NCBI GenBank assembly: GCA_016125405.1
Contig: WGLW01000019.1
Span: forward strand, 62,001 to 126,000
DNA length: 64,000 nt
From: Alphaproteobacteria bacterium
Lineage (GTDB): Bacteria; Pseudomonadota; Alphaproteobacteria; Caulobacterales; Hyphomonadaceae
Reading direction: 5' to 3'
A program made the translations under genes and the position numbers. The first letter of the stretch is position 1; each line of letters starts with the position of its first letter. Below, one piece after another: positions 8,895-17,879 of this stretch. A model generated the notes under the pieces. The model ran no database searches. It was not told the origin of the DNA and saw nothing but the letters and a program-made list of their open reading frames with translations.

Positions 8895-8998
8895 GCGGGC
8901 GCTCCAGATCAACCTGACGCAGCCTACCGGCGCGGCCGGACGATGTTAAGGCCCCCGCGACTCAAATTCGAAGAATTTCTTTCATTTACCGCTTGTTA

Positions 8999-9973
8999 TC
9001 ACATGCGGATCAGCGCGGCACCCCAGGCGAAACCGCCGCCGATGGCCTCGATCAGCACCAGATCGCCGGTTTTCACCCGTCCGTCCGCAATCGCGACGGA
9101 CAGCGCCAGGGGCACGGACGCGGCTGACGTATTTCCGTGTTCCGCGACCGTGGACACCACCTTGTGATCGTCGAGGCCCAGCTTGTCGGCCACGGCGGTC
9201 AGAATGCGCTGGTTGGCCTGGTGCGGCACGAACCAGTCGACCTCCGACACTGCGATCCCGGCCATCTCGGTCGCCGCCCGGACACTTTCGGAAATCTTCG
9301 AGACGGCGTGCTTGAACACCTGGTTGCCGGTCATGCGGAGATGGCCGACGGTCTGCGTGCTCGACGGCCCGCCGTCAACCCAGAGGAGATCCTTGTAACG
9401 GCCGTCTGAGCGCAGGTGGACCGATTTGACGCCACGATCCTTCGCGGCCGACTTTTCCTGACGCTCGAGAACGATCGCCCCTGCTCCATCGCCGAACAGC
9501 ACGCACGTGCCCCGGTCGGACCAGTCGAGAATGCGCGAGAAGGTTTCGGCGCCGATCACCAGGGCGCGCTCGAACTGTCCGCGCACAAGGAAATTGTCCG
9601 CGGTCGCAATCGCATAGACGAAGCCGGAGCAGACGGCCTGAATGTCGAACGCGGCGCCGCGTGTGATGCCCAGCTTGTTCTGGACCACCGTGGCGGTCGC
9701 GGGAAACGTGAAATCCGGCGTCGCCGTCGCCACGACGATCAGGTCGATGTCCGCCGCCGTCAGGCCGGCCGCCGCAAGGGCCCGACGCGACGCTTCGGCG
9801 GCCATGTCCGACGTGGTCTCGCCGTCCGCCGCAATGTGCCGCTTCTTGATGCCGGTGCGCTCGGTGATCCATGCATCATTGGTGTCGACCATGCGACCAA
9901 GATCGTCGTTCGTCAGCACCTTCTCGGGCAGGTATGCGCCAACGCCGCGTACAACCGATACAAACTCGTTCAC
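8999..9973 (-). CDS. fabH: 3-oxoacyl-ACP synthase III
   Basis: 324 residues; condenses acetyl-CoA with malonyl-ACP to start fatty-acid synthesis. The catalytic Cys is in [14 protein letters not shown], the His in [11 protein letters not shown] and the Asn in [16 protein letters not shown], giving the full Cys-His-Asn triad. It starts at a GTG at 9973 that overlaps the plsX stop (GTGA), so translation is coupled to plsX, a standard pairing linking fatty-acid and phospholipid initiation. Confidence 0.96.
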   Translation of the reverse strand: MNEFVSVVRGVGAYLPEKVLTNDDLGRMVDTNDAWITERTGIKKRHIAADGETTSDMAAEASRRALAAAGLTAADIDLIVVATATPDFTFPATATVVQNKLGITRGAAFDIQAVCSGFVYAIATADNFLVRGQFERALVIGAETFSRILDWSDRGTCVLFGDGAGAIVLERQEKSAAKDRGVKSVHLRSDGRYKDLLWVDGGPSSTQTVGHLRMTGNQVFKHAVSKISESVRAATEMAGIAVSEVDWFVPHQANQRILTAVADKLGLDDHKVVSTVAEHGNTSAASVPLALSVAIADGRVKTGDLVLIEAIGGGFAWGAALIRM

Positions 9974-11031
9974 CGCGCCGTTCCCTCGCTGGCGTCAACC
10001 ACGGGCGTCGGCTTCATGATCGCCATCAGCCGCTTGAGATTGTCCTCGATCTCCGCCTTGAACCTGCTTTCTCCCATGTCCGCCGCCACCGAAATCGCCT
10101 GCGCAAAGCCCACCGCATCGGTGCCGCCATGGCTTTTCACGACAACACCGTTGAGGCCTAGAAACACCCCGCCATTCACCTGCCGTGGATCGAGCTTCAT
10201 CTGAAACCCCTTCAACGCCGACATCGCCAGACCGGCTCCGACCTTGGCGATCAGGCTGGATGTAAGCGCCTCGCGCAGCAGCGTCGAGATCATCCTGGCG
10301 ACGCCCTCAGCAGTCTTCAGTGCGATATTGCCGGTAAAGCCGTCGGTGACGACAACATCGACCGTACCCTTGCCGATATCATCGCCTTCAACAAACCCGT
10401 GGAATGCGAGGTTGAGGTCGGACTCGCGGATAAGCTTGGCCGCCTCCCGGATGGACTCGTGCCCCTTCAGCTCCTCTGACCCTATGTTGAGGAGACCAAC
10501 GGTTGGGTTGTCCTTGTGATGGACGGCGCGGGCGAACGCCGCACCCATGATGGCGAATTCCACCAGCTGTTCGGCGTCGGCATCGATGTCCGCGCCGAGG
10601 TCAAGCACGCAGCTGACGCCTGTCTGCGTCGGCCAGGTTCCAACCAGCGCAGGACGGTGCAAGCCTTCGACAGTACGCAGGATCAGTTTCGACAGCGCCA
10701 TCAGCGCTCCGGTATTGCCGGCCGAAACGGCCGCGATCGCCTCACCGGCTTTGACGGCCTCGATCGCGTTGCGCATCGAGGTGTCCTTCTGGCGGACGGC
10801 CTGCCCTGGCTTGTCGTCCATGGCCACCATGCGCTCGGCATGACGAATGGTCGTGCGCGGTCCGGCGGTCGGCGCCCTGGCAAGCAGGGGCTTCAGCCTG
10901 GCTTCATCGCCGTGCAGAAGGAATGTGAGATCGCGCCGCGTCTGCGCGAAACGCTCAAGTCCTTCAACGACGATCCCGGGCGCATGATCGCCGCCCATCC
11001 CGTCGATGGAGATTACCGCGCGGTCACCCAT
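9970..11031 (-). CDS. plsX: Phosphate acyltransferase PlsX
   Basis: 353 residues; makes acyl-phosphate from acyl-ACP for PlsY in phosphatidic acid synthesis. The N-terminus [18 protein letters not shown] and the later [29 protein letters not shown] and [17 protein letters not shown] are typical PlsX. The ATG at 11031 is chosen because the upstream extension in the track (43 codons) is not part of the family. The gene is followed without a gap by fabH. Confidence 0.95.
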   Translation of the reverse strand: MGDRAVISIDGMGGDHAPGIVVEGLERFAQTRRDLTFLLHGDEARLKPLLARAPTAGPRTTIRHAERMVAMDDKPGQAVRQKDTSMRNAIEAVKAGEAIAAVSAGNTGALMALSKLILRTVEGLHRPALVGTWPTQTGVSCVLDLGADIDADAEQLVEFAIMGAAFARAVHHKDNPTVGLLNIGSEELKGHESIREAAKLIRESDLNLAFHGFVEGDDIGKGTVDVVVTDGFTGNIALKTAEGVARMISTLLREALTSSLIAKVGAGLAMSALKGFQMKLDPRQVNGGVFLGLNGVVVKSHGGTDAVGFAQAISVAADMGESRFKAEIEDNLKRLMAIMKPTPVVDASEGTAR

Positions 11032-11252
11032 TTTTCGCTGAAGGCGCTCCACCCGTTCGAGCGGCCCGGCCGGACAGGCGCCGAAAAACGCACCCACCGA
11101 AATCCGAGGCGACGAACCATGATACCGTCCGCCCGGGCATGAATCACCCCGACGCACCACAGGTTTAGTCGTCTATACCGGGCCACGCCACCCCGTCACG
11201 AGCCCGTTGTGCGACCCATTAACCCTGAGATCGGGACGCTGTGGCCTGTGGA

Positions 11253-11786
11253 TTAAATCGTGGGAGGCTTGGGCCAGTTGACCTCGCCGGAAAGCATGGC
11301 CTCGTCGCTGTGACGCATCAGACTTTGCTCGACCGAGCGGATATAGGCCGCGAATTTGGGGGCGTAGGCGTCGCCGACGCCCAGATTGCGCACCAGGGCC
11401 TCGTTCAACTCCCCCTCGGGGGCTCCCGGCGCCAGCGCCGCCTCATATGCCTTCGCCCGGCCGTAAAAGGCCTCGCCCATCTTGCGAATTTTCTTGCCCA
11501 CGCTGAGATCGCCCGTTCCGATATCCCGCAGCGCTTCGTCAAACCCGGAAAACAGGGCGTCGAAACACTCCTGCGCCAGCGCCTTGCCGGTCCCGCCGGC
11601 GGCTCGCAGGCGGCGAAAGACCAGCGTCGCGTGAAGCGAGGTCATCTCGAAGCGGCCGGAAAAATTGTCGCGGACACCCCCGGCGCAATAGAAATCCGGT
11701 CGCAGCGCCTGGCCGAGAATCGACTGGTGCAGCTTGTCGACAGCCCATTTGTTGCGTTTGCCGCCCGAAAAAAGCCCGAAAACCAT
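11253..11786 (-). CDS. Ubiquinol-cytochrome c chaperone family protein (CBP3/UQCC1-like)
   Basis: 177 residues from the ATG at 11786 (MVFGLFSGGKRNKWAV); the track ORF extends upstream across the divergent lipoprotein gene and that part is a shadow. The body has the family pattern RPDFYCAGGVRDNFSGRFEMTSLHATLVFRRL, then AQECFDALFSGFDEALRDIGTGDLSVGKKIRKMGEAFYGR. Mitochondrial relatives help assemble cytochrome b of complex III; a similar role for the bc1 complex is inferred. It lies upstream of plsX on the same strand after 221 non-coding bases. Confidence 0.82.
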   Translation of the reverse strand: MVFGLFSGGKRNKWAVDKLHQSILGQALRPDFYCAGGVRDNFSGRFEMTSLHATLVFRRLRAAGGTGKALAQECFDALFSGFDEALRDIGTGDLSVGKKIRKMGEAFYGRAKAYEAALAPGAPEGELNEALVRNLGVGDAYAPKFAAYIRSVEQSLMRHSDEAMLSGEVNWPKPPTI

Positions 11787-11852
11787 CCTGCCCTCGACGC
11801 TTGCCAAACTGGCGACCCGACCGCTACCTAGCCCGGTTGCAGGAGTTCTCTT

Positions 11853-12347
11853 ATGGCGATGCGCCGTCTCGCGATAGCCTTGCTCGTTGGCCTGACCGCG
11901 ACCGCTGGTTGCCGGGCCTCGCGGGAATTCCACGGCTATGTGCCGGACCAGGCCTTGCCGACGGACGTGCAGCCCAACATCGACACCCGGACAACCGTGC
12001 TCGCCCGTCTGGGCAGCCCATCGACCACGTCGATCTTCGACGACAAGCTCTGGGTCTACATGTCTTCGACCCGTGAGAACCTCGCCTTCTATTATCCGAA
12101 GGTCGTCCAGCGCGAGATCGTGGCGATCAAGTTCGACGCCCAGGATGTCGTGTCGGATGTGCTGGTCTACGATGTGAAAGCCGGTCGCACGATCCAGTAC
12201 AATTCGCGCGTCACGCCAACCCGCGGCCGCGAACTGGGCATTCTCGAACAGCTGTTCGGAACCATTGGCCGGCTGCCGCAGCAGCTTCCCGGTCAGCAGC
12301 AGCCCGGCGACCGCCAACCCGGCGATTCAACCTCTCGCCGGAACTAG
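11853..12347 (+). CDS. BamE/SmpA/OmlA-type outer-membrane lipoprotein
   Basis: 164 residues with a lipoprotein signal (LLVGLTATAGC, lipobox Cys at about 19) and a BamE-like domain: QPNIDTRTTVLARLGSPSTTSIFDDKLWVYMSS, then VVQREIVAIKFD. BamE is an accessory lipoprotein of the Bam complex that inserts beta-barrel proteins into the outer membrane. The C-terminus is a Gln/Pro-rich tail. It is divergently transcribed from the cytochrome-chaperone gene with 66 bases between starts, so the promoters must be close or overlapping. Confidence 0.82.
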   Translation: MAMRRLAIALLVGLTATAGCRASREFHGYVPDQALPTDVQPNIDTRTTVLARLGSPSTTSIFDDKLWVYMSSTRENLAFYYPKVVQREIVAIKFDAQDVVSDVLVYDVKAGRTIQYNSRVTPTRGRELGILEQLFGTIGRLPQQLPGQQQPGDRQPGDSTSRRN

Positions 12348-12359
12348 CCGCACGGACTG

Positions 12360-12812
12360 CTATCGACCGACCTGCGTGTCGATCTGCGTGAAGGTCATGC
12401 TGACCAGCGCGTCCGGCTCGCCAAGCATGTCGTTGGCCGCCTTCAGGCATTCGCGCTGCGCCAGGTCTTCATCCAGCTTGGAATGGTCGCCCTCGACATT
12501 GAAGCTGGTCCGGTGGGCGGCGCGGATAACGGCGTCGCGGATGAAGTGCGCCTTCTCGCGATACTTCCACGGATCCTTGCCTGGACCCACGAGCATGCGC
12601 GCGTTGACGAAGAGGTAGCTGTCGAGCTTCCCGTTCTTCTCGAACACCGGGAAGACCAGCCCTCTCAGTTCGATGGACCGGGCGATCTCGCGCGATTCCG
12701 GCGCCTCCGATTTGCCCTCGCCTTCCTTGCCGTGACCCGTCTCGGCAAGCGCAGCAGGGACGCACGCCGCGAGGACAAGCGAAAAGATCAGGGAGCGGCG
12801 AGCCAGGCGCAT
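12360..12812 (-). CDS. Exported protein, possibly FliL-like
   Basis: About 150 residues beginning MRLARRSLIFSLVLAACVPAALAE, a signal peptide; the ATG at 12812 is preferred over the TTG at 12833. An acidic Gly/Glu linker leads to a domain with LRGLVFPVFEKNGKLDSYLFVNARMLVGPGKDPWK, REKAHFIRDAVIRAAHRTS and QRECLKAANDMLGEPDALVSM. This looks distantly like the periplasmic part of FliL-type proteins, but I am unsure. It is the last gene after thiL on the minus strand and ends opposite the BamE-like gene. Confidence 0.65.
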   Translation of the reverse strand: MRLARRSLIFSLVLAACVPAALAETGHGKEGEGKSEAPESREIARSIELRGLVFPVFEKNGKLDSYLFVNARMLVGPGKDPWKYREKAHFIRDAVIRAAHRTSFNVEGDHSKLDEDLAQRECLKAANDMLGEPDALVSMTFTQIDTQVGR

Positions 12813-12848
12813 GGTCCAAAGCCTGCGCCACAATGGTTGAGAGCCGGT

Positions 12849-13841
12849 TTACGGCTTCGCGCGGCCGGGATCGGCAAAATGCCGCCATCCCGCCTCCGGA
12901 ACAACAAGCGCCGCGCCGGAAGCGTCCACCAGATGAACGCCCTCGCCCTCCTCCACCCGCCCGATACGGGAGACGCGCACGCCAATCGCGGCACAACCAT
13001 CGCGTATGGCGGCGCGTTCGCCGGGCGGCGCGGTAAAAAGGGTCTGGTAGTCGTCCCCACCGGTCAGCAGGCTCCGGATATCCGCATGCCGGACTTCGGA
13101 CAGCCAGCGTCTGGCGACTTCGCCTAGAGGAACGTCCATCCAGTCGATCAGCAGTTCCACGCCCGACGCGGCGGCGATGTGACCCGCGTCAGCGACAAGG
13201 CCGTCGGACACATCAATCGAGCCGTTCGCTACACGTGCGACGATGTCTGCAAACGCCAGCGGCGGCGGATCGGGAACGCGATAGCAGTCCGTGAGATCCG
13301 CAATATCGGCCGCCTCCATCTTCTTGAGACGACCGCTTGCCGCCTGGAGGCCAAGCCAGCCGGCGCCAATGACGCCGGTCACCCAGAGGTCGTCTCCCGC
13401 CTTCGCACCGGACCGGCGGACCGGCCCGCGCTCCGAACAGCGGCCGAGCAGCGTCAGCGAGAGGGTCAGCGGACCTTTTGTCGAGGTCGTATCCCCGCCG
13501 ACCAGACGGGCGCCCCAATGGCTGAGGGCCTCGCCAAGCCGCGCGGCGAAGGCTTCCAGTTGTGTGACGTCGCGCCCTTTCGGCCAGGTCAGCATGAGCA
13601 GCGCGGCGTCCGGCCGGCCTCCCTTGGCGACAATGTCCGAAACGTTCACCCGCACCAGCTTCGCAGCGACCGTGTCGATCGGATCTGAGGGAAGGAAATG
13701 GACGCCTTCCACGATTGTGTCCGTGGTGGCGATCAGACGTCCGTCTGCCTCAATCTCGGCGACATCGTCCCGAAGTCCATCCGCGCCGGAAGATGTTGCG
13801 AGCGGCGCGAAGTAGCGGCGGATGAGATCGAACTCATCCAT
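12849..13841 (-). CDS. thiL: Thiamine-monophosphate kinase
   Basis: 330 residues; phosphorylates thiamine monophosphate to the diphosphate cofactor. The PurM-like fold is shown by DEFDLIRRYFAPL, ADGLRDDVAEIE, TTDTIVEGVHF, VNVSDIVAKGGRPDAALLML, RLVGGDTTSTKGPLTLSLTLLG and SIDVSDGLVADAGHIA, all classic ThiL segments. It follows nusB after a five-base gap in the riboflavin operon, the usual alphaproteobacterial order. Confidence 0.95.
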   Translation of the reverse strand: MDEFDLIRRYFAPLATSSGADGLRDDVAEIEADGRLIATTDTIVEGVHFLPSDPIDTVAAKLVRVNVSDIVAKGGRPDAALLMLTWPKGRDVTQLEAFAARLGEALSHWGARLVGGDTTSTKGPLTLSLTLLGRCSERGPVRRSGAKAGDDLWVTGVIGAGWLGLQAASGRLKKMEAADIADLTDCYRVPDPPPLAFADIVARVANGSIDVSDGLVADAGHIAAASGVELLIDWMDVPLGEVARRWLSEVRHADIRSLLTGGDDYQTLFTAPPGERAAIRDGCAAIGVRVSRIGRVEEGEGVHLVDASGAALVVPEAGWRHFADPGRAKP

Positions 13842-13846
13842 CCGCG

Positions 13847-14335
13847 TCAGGCCGCGCTCTGCACGTCCTGCGACACCGCATCGAGCAGGGCGTTGATGAA
13901 TTTCGGCTCCGCCCCTTCAAAGAAGGCGTGAGCAATGCCGACATATTCGTCGAGCACGATGGCCGGCGCGAGTTCGCGGGCCGCCAGAAGTTCATGAACG
14001 CCGGCCCGCAGGATCGCTCGCGACGTCGCGTCCAGCCGGTCCAGCTTCCAGCCCTCGGCGAGGCGCTTCATGATCGCGCGATCGACGTCTTCCTGACGCT
14101 CCACAACGCCGTGGACGATCCACTTGAAGAGATCGGGATCGGCTTCCTCGATCGGTTCGCCATCATTTCCGAGACCAAGCCGGTCGGACATGAAATCATC
14201 GATGACCGCGTTGGTGCTCTGCCCGGTCTGCTCCATCTGGTAGAGCGCCTGCACGGCGGCGAGACGCGCGCCCGAGCGGCGCGCCTGCCGCAACTGGCGC
14301 TCGGCTTCCGGCGTGATGGCCTTCTGTCCGGTCAT
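13847..14335 (-). CDS. nusB: Transcription antitermination factor NusB
   Basis: 162 residues, all-helical; with NusE (S10) it binds boxA RNA to promote antitermination of rRNA operons. Typical segments are RRSGARLAAVQALYQMEQTG near the N-terminus, LDRLDATSRAILRAGVHELLA and PAIVLDEYVGIAHAFFEGAEPKFINALLDAVSQ at the C-terminus. The ATG overlaps the ribH stop (ATGA, 14332-14335), the common ribH-nusB pair. Confidence 0.95.
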   Translation of the reverse strand: MTGQKAITPEAERQLRQARRSGARLAAVQALYQMEQTGQSTNAVIDDFMSDRLGLGNDGEPIEEADPDLFKWIVHGVVERQEDVDRAIMKRLAEGWKLDRLDATSRAILRAGVHELLAARELAPAIVLDEYVGIAHAFFEGAEPKFINALLDAVSQDVQSAA

Positions 14336-14772
14336 TCGGATTCGATCTCGCCGAAGCCTTTGGAGAGCTCGATCATGCGCAACACCGCCGCGGCGATCTC
14401 CTGGCCCTTGTTCTTGCCCGTGCGGCTGGCGCGAACCATCGCCTGTTCCTCGGTCTCGACGGTGAGGACGCCGAACGCTACCGGCACGCCGCTGAGCGAG
14501 ATGTCCATGATGCCCCGGGCGACTTCCGTGCAGATCAGGTCGTAATGGCTGGTCTCGCCGCGGATGACGCAGCCAAGCGCCACGAAGCCGTCGTGCGTGC
14601 GCGCTTCAGCCGCCATGGTGATGGCGCCAGGAACCTCAAAGGCGCCCGGTACTTCAAGGAATTCGAACCGTGCGCCCGCCGCCGAAAGCGCATCGGCCAC
14701 GCCCGCCTCGAGTTCAGCCGCGACCTGTGCGTAGTAGCGCGAGGTGACGATCAGGATGATGGGGCCGCTCAT
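14332..14772 (-). CDS. ribH: 6,7-dimethyl-8-ribityllumazine synthase
   Basis: 146 residues; condenses 5-amino-6-ribitylaminouracil with 3,4-dihydroxy-2-butanone 4-phosphate. Family motifs include EFLEVPGAFEVPGAI, HDGFVALGCVIRGETSHYDLICTEVARGIMDISL and VPVAFGVLTVETEEQA. The His in SHYD is the usual catalytic His. It sits 39 bases after ribB and overlaps nusB. Confidence 0.96.
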   Translation of the reverse strand: MSGPIILIVTSRYYAQVAAELEAGVADALSAAGARFEFLEVPGAFEVPGAITMAAEARTHDGFVALGCVIRGETSHYDLICTEVARGIMDISLSGVPVAFGVLTVETEEQAMVRASRTGKNKGQEIAAAVLRMIELSKGFGEIESE

Positions 14773-14811
14773 GGTCGTCTCGCTGGGTCTTCCTGGGGCG
14801 CAACCGGAAGG

Positions 14812-15954
14812 TCACTCGCCGTCGATGTGGCGCCACCCCTCGACTGTCAGCCCGTATCCGTCAAGCCCCGGCAACTGGTTGGGCTTGGTGTTGCTCATCA
14901 GGATCATGCGGCGAACCCCAAGATCCTTGAGAATCTGGGCCCCCACGCCGTATTCGCGCAATGGGTGAGGCGGATCGTCGGCCTTGGGCGCCGCCTCCAG
15001 CGCGCCGAGCGTGCGGGCGATCTCCTCGCCCATGCCCATGCGAACAAACACGGCGACGCCCGGCTCCTCGGACTTCGCCAGTTGCTCCATGGCGCGGCGG
15101 ACAAGGCCCTGCCGCTTGCCGGCCTCGCCAAGAAAATCGGCGAGGAAGTCGACGCGGTGCACGCGGACAAGTGTCGGCGTCTCCGACGAAACGCGCCCCT
15201 TCACCAGGGCGACATGCTCGGCTCCGTCCAGCGTGTTGCGGAACACGACAACCCGGAACTTGCCGCCCCAGGCGCTTTCGAAATCGGATTCGATGCGGCG
15301 CTCCAGGAAGCGGTCGTGACGACGGCGCCAGGCGATGAGGTCCGCAATGGTGCCGATCTTCATTCCGTGAAGCTGGGCGAAGGACACCAGCTCCGGCAGC
15401 CGCGCCATCGTGCCGTCGTCGTTCATGATCTCGCAGATCACCGCCGCCGGATAGAGCCCGGCGAGGCGCGAGATGTCGACGCTGGCCTCCGTATGCCCGG
15501 CGCGAACCAGCACGCCGCCTTCTCGCGAGACCAGCGGAAACACGTGACCCGGAGAAACGATATCCGGCGCGCCCTTGGTGGGATCGATGGCGACGGCGAT
15601 GGTGTGGGCGCGGTCGTGCGCCGAGATGCCAGTGGTGACGCCTTCCTTCGCTTCGATTGAAACGGTGAAGGCCGTCTTCATGTTCTCGCGGTTCTCGCGC
15701 GACATCATGTCGAGTTCGAGCGCTGCGGCGCGCTGGCGCGTCAGCGAAAGGCAGATCAGCCCGCGTCCGTTCTTGGCCATGAAGTTGACCTGCGCCGGCG
15801 TCGCGAACTGGGCGGGGATAATCAAGTCCCCTTCGTTCTCGCGATCTTCGGCGTCGACCAGGATATACATCCGGCCATTGCGCGCTTCCTCGACGATTTC
15901 CTCGATCGGGGAAATCGCGGCCTTGAAGCTCTCCGTCACCGCATGATCCTTCAT
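14812..15954 (-). CDS. ribB: 3,4-dihydroxy-2-butanone-4-phosphate synthase with degenerate GTP cyclohydrolase II domain (RibBX-like)
   Basis: 380 residues. The N-terminal half is an intact RibB: MYILVDAEDRENEGDLIIPAQ, GRGLICLSL, THISAHDRA-like GISAHDRAHTI and GHTEASVDISRLAGL, converting ribulose 5-phosphate to the four-carbon riboflavin precursor. The C-terminal half follows the GTP cyclohydrolase II fold (VRVHRVDFLADFLGE, LREYGVGAQILKDLGVRRM) but the three zinc cysteines and the RQEGRGI loop of active RibA are gone (VRMGMGEE instead). It is therefore predicted to lack cyclohydrolase activity, like the RibBX variants known in Proteobacteria; another RibA should exist elsewhere. Overlaps the ribE stop by ATGA. 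Confidence 0.9.
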   Translation of the reverse strand: MKDHAVTESFKAAISPIEEIVEEARNGRMYILVDAEDRENEGDLIIPAQFATPAQVNFMAKNGRGLICLSLTRQRAAALELDMMSRENRENMKTAFTVSIEAKEGVTTGISAHDRAHTIAVAIDPTKGAPDIVSPGHVFPLVSREGGVLVRAGHTEASVDISRLAGLYPAAVICEIMNDDGTMARLPELVSFAQLHGMKIGTIADLIAWRRRHDRFLERRIESDFESAWGGKFRVVVFRNTLDGAEHVALVKGRVSSETPTLVRVHRVDFLADFLGEAGKRQGLVRRAMEQLAKSEEPGVAVFVRMGMGEEIARTLGALEAAPKADDPPHPLREYGVGAQILKDLGVRRMILMSNTKPNQLPGLDGYGLTVEGWRHIDGE

Positions 15955-16685
15955 TCGTCCCGAAGCTCCAGCATCCGCGCAACATACCGCGCCAGCATAT
16001 CGACTTCCAGATTCACCCGGTCGCCCGGCGTAAGCCCGCCCAGCGTGGTGACCTGAAGCGTATGAGGAATAACCGCCACCTCGAACCAGGGCCCCTGATA
16101 GGGTTGGGGTGCATGAGGAACCAGATGCGGCGTTTCGCGCGCCATGGCGCGGCCGTAGCGCGCCAGCCCCTGCTCCGCTTTCTCCGGCTCGGCGCGCACG
16201 TCTCCGCCGACGCCGGCGACAGTCAGCGATACGCCGTCAACGCAGATCGATCCCTTGAGCGCGAGAAACTTCGCGAGATCGGGAGGAATGCCAATCCGGA
16301 TGCGGCGGCTCTGGCCTTCGGGCGTGACCGAAACGACTTCGCCCATCGCGTCGACGTGACCGGAAACGATGTGGCCGCCAAGCTCCTGCCCGGCGCGAAG
16401 CGACAGTTCGAGATTGACCCGGCTGCCGGCCATCCATTCGCCCAGAACGGTTCGCGAGAGCGTTTCAGGAATCGCCTCTACCACCCACCACGAGCCGGGC
16501 TCCTTCCCGGGAATGGCCCGCTCGCCAAACTCCACCAGCGTCAGGCAGACGCCGCCATGCGTGACCGACGCGCCCATCTGCAACGCCGATACCGGATAGG
16601 CGCTGTCCATCGTGATGCGCCTCAGGCCATTGCGGTCTTCGACCTTGGTGACCCGGCCGACATCGGAAACAAGACCCGTGAACAT
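15951..16685 (-). CDS. ribE: Riboflavin synthase, alpha subunit
   Basis: 244 residues, longer than the usual 195-220. Two lumazine-binding repeats are visible: MFTGLVSDVGRV with HGGVCLTL in the first, and GGHIVSGHVD with ICVDGVSLTVAGVG in the second, followed by FEVAVIPHTLQVTTL. The extra length is an insertion of about 35 residues (from GGDVRAEPEKAEQ to APQPYQGPW) inside the second barrel. It dismutates two lumazines to riboflavin. Located between ribD (three-base gap) and ribB (overlap). Confidence 0.92.
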   Translation of the reverse strand: MFTGLVSDVGRVTKVEDRNGLRRITMDSAYPVSALQMGASVTHGGVCLTLVEFGERAIPGKEPGSWWVVEAIPETLSRTVLGEWMAGSRVNLELSLRAGQELGGHIVSGHVDAMGEVVSVTPEGQSRRIRIGIPPDLAKFLALKGSICVDGVSLTVAGVGGDVRAEPEKAEQGLARYGRAMARETPHLVPHAPQPYQGPWFEVAVIPHTLQVTTLGGLTPGDRVNLEVDMLARYVARMLELRDE

Positions 16686-16688
16686 GAC

Positions 16689-17384
16689 CTAGGCCTTCTC
16701 CGTCCGCTCGTAGCTTTCCCAGAGGTCCGGACCGACCTCCCTGACCGACGTCCGCACATAGGTGGGCGCATCAACCAGTTTCGCCAAGCCCAGGCCGCCG
16801 AGGCAGGGACGGCCGTCTCCGCCCAGCAGGATTGGCGCGCGAAACCACTCGATCCGGTCGACCAGCCCGGCCCGCACGAACGACGCCGCAAGCGTGCCGC
16901 CGCCCTCGATCATGATGGAGGCGACGCCGGCGCGCGTTGCGGAATGCATGAGTTCCAGAAGGGAGATGCTGCCATTCTCCGGATCGGCCGGCAGCATCCA
17001 GAACTGGACACCCCGACTGGAAGGCCAGCCGCGCTGGTCCAGATCCGTCGTCTCCAGCGTCGCCACCGCGACCGGGCCTGTTTCGAGTGTCGAGAACAGC
17101 TTCGCCGCAGGCGGCGTCCGGCCCCGGCTGTCGGCGACAATGCGCAGCGGCTGGGACTGCGCTGGCGGATCCGTGCGCGCGGTCAGTTCGGGGTCGTCCG
17201 CCAGCACGGTCTCGGACCCGACGATCACGGCGGCATGTTCCGCGCGCAGGCGATGCACCTGCATCCGCGCAGCTTCCCCCGTGATCCACTTGCTTTCGCC
17301 AGACTTGGTCGCGATGCGGCCATCGAGCGACGTGGCGAGCTTCAAGGTGATTTTCGGCCGTTCAGGAGGAGACGCCGCGCTCAT
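16689..17384 (-). CDS. ribD: Stand-alone riboflavin-specific reductase (RibD C-terminal domain only)
   Basis: 231 residues forming the dihydrofolate-reductase-like domain of Rib[58 protein letters not shown] and later [22 protein letters not shown]. It would reduce the ribosylamino-pyrimidine intermediate with NADPH. The N-terminal deaminase domain with its HAE and PC..C zinc motifs is absent: the gene starts at an ATG that overlaps the nrdR stop (ATGA), so there is no space for it. The deaminase step must be encoded elsewhere. Confidence 0.88.
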   Translation of the reverse strand: MSAASPPERPKITLKLATSLDGRIATKSGESKWITGEAARMQVHRLRAEHAAVIVGSETVLADDPELTARTDPPAQSQPLRIVADSRGRTPPAAKLFSTLETGPVAVATLETTDLDQRGWPSSRGVQFWMLPADPENGSISLLELMHSATRAGVASIMIEGGGTLAASFVRAGLVDRIEWFRAPILLGGDGRPCLGGLGLAKLVDAPTYVRTSVREVGPDLWESYERTEKA

Positions 17385-17860
17385 TCCTCGACTTTCGCAT
17401 CGCCCTCGGCATCGTAGTTCTGCGCCTCGATGAAGCGGGCGAAGTCAGCCGGCGTCTTGAAGTCCTTGTAGACCGAAGCGTAGCGCACGTAGGCGACAGG
17501 ATCGAGGCCGCCAAGGGCTTCCATCACCATCTCGCCAATCGCAGCTGTCGGGATCTCCGCCTCGCCCATGTTTTCGAGGCGCCGCACGATCCCGGAAATG
17601 ATCTGGTCGAGCTGTTCTTCCGGAACGGGTCGCTTCTGCAGGGCGATCATCACCGACCGGCGCAGCTTGTCTCGTTCGAACGTCACGCGGCGCCCGTCGC
17701 GCTTGAGAACCGTCAGGTCGCGAAGCTGCACGCGCTCAAAAGTTGTAAAGCGTCCGCCACATTGCGGGCATCCCCGGCGGCGCCGAACGGCGGTGTCTTC
17801 CTCAGCCGGACGGCTGTCTTTCACGACGGAATCGGCAAAACCGCAGTATGGACAGCGCAA
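17381..17860 (-). CDS. nrdR: Transcriptional repressor NrdR
   Basis: 159 residues; binds NrdR boxes of ribonucleotide reductase genes in an ATP/dATP-dependent way. The zinc ribbon [17 protein letters not shown] to [13 protein letters not shown] and the ATP-cone [29 protein letters not shown] are complete. It lies 19 bases after glyA, the usual linkage in Alphaproteobacteria. Confidence 0.97.
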   Translation of the reverse strand: MRCPYCGFADSVVKDSRPAEEDTAVRRRRGCPQCGGRFTTFERVQLRDLTVLKRDGRRVTFERDKLRRSVMIALQKRPVPEEQLDQIISGIVRRLENMGEAEIPTAAIGEMVMEALGGLDPVAYVRYASVYKDFKTPADFARFIEAQNYDAEGDAKVEE

Positions 17861-17879
17861 TGTGGGTCAGCTCCCCCTG

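Noticed and set aside
8945-8998. AAATTC-GAA-GAATTT palindrome between ihfA and fabH as terminator or operator
   Set aside because: The stem is only six AT pairs and there is no T-run on the relevant strand.
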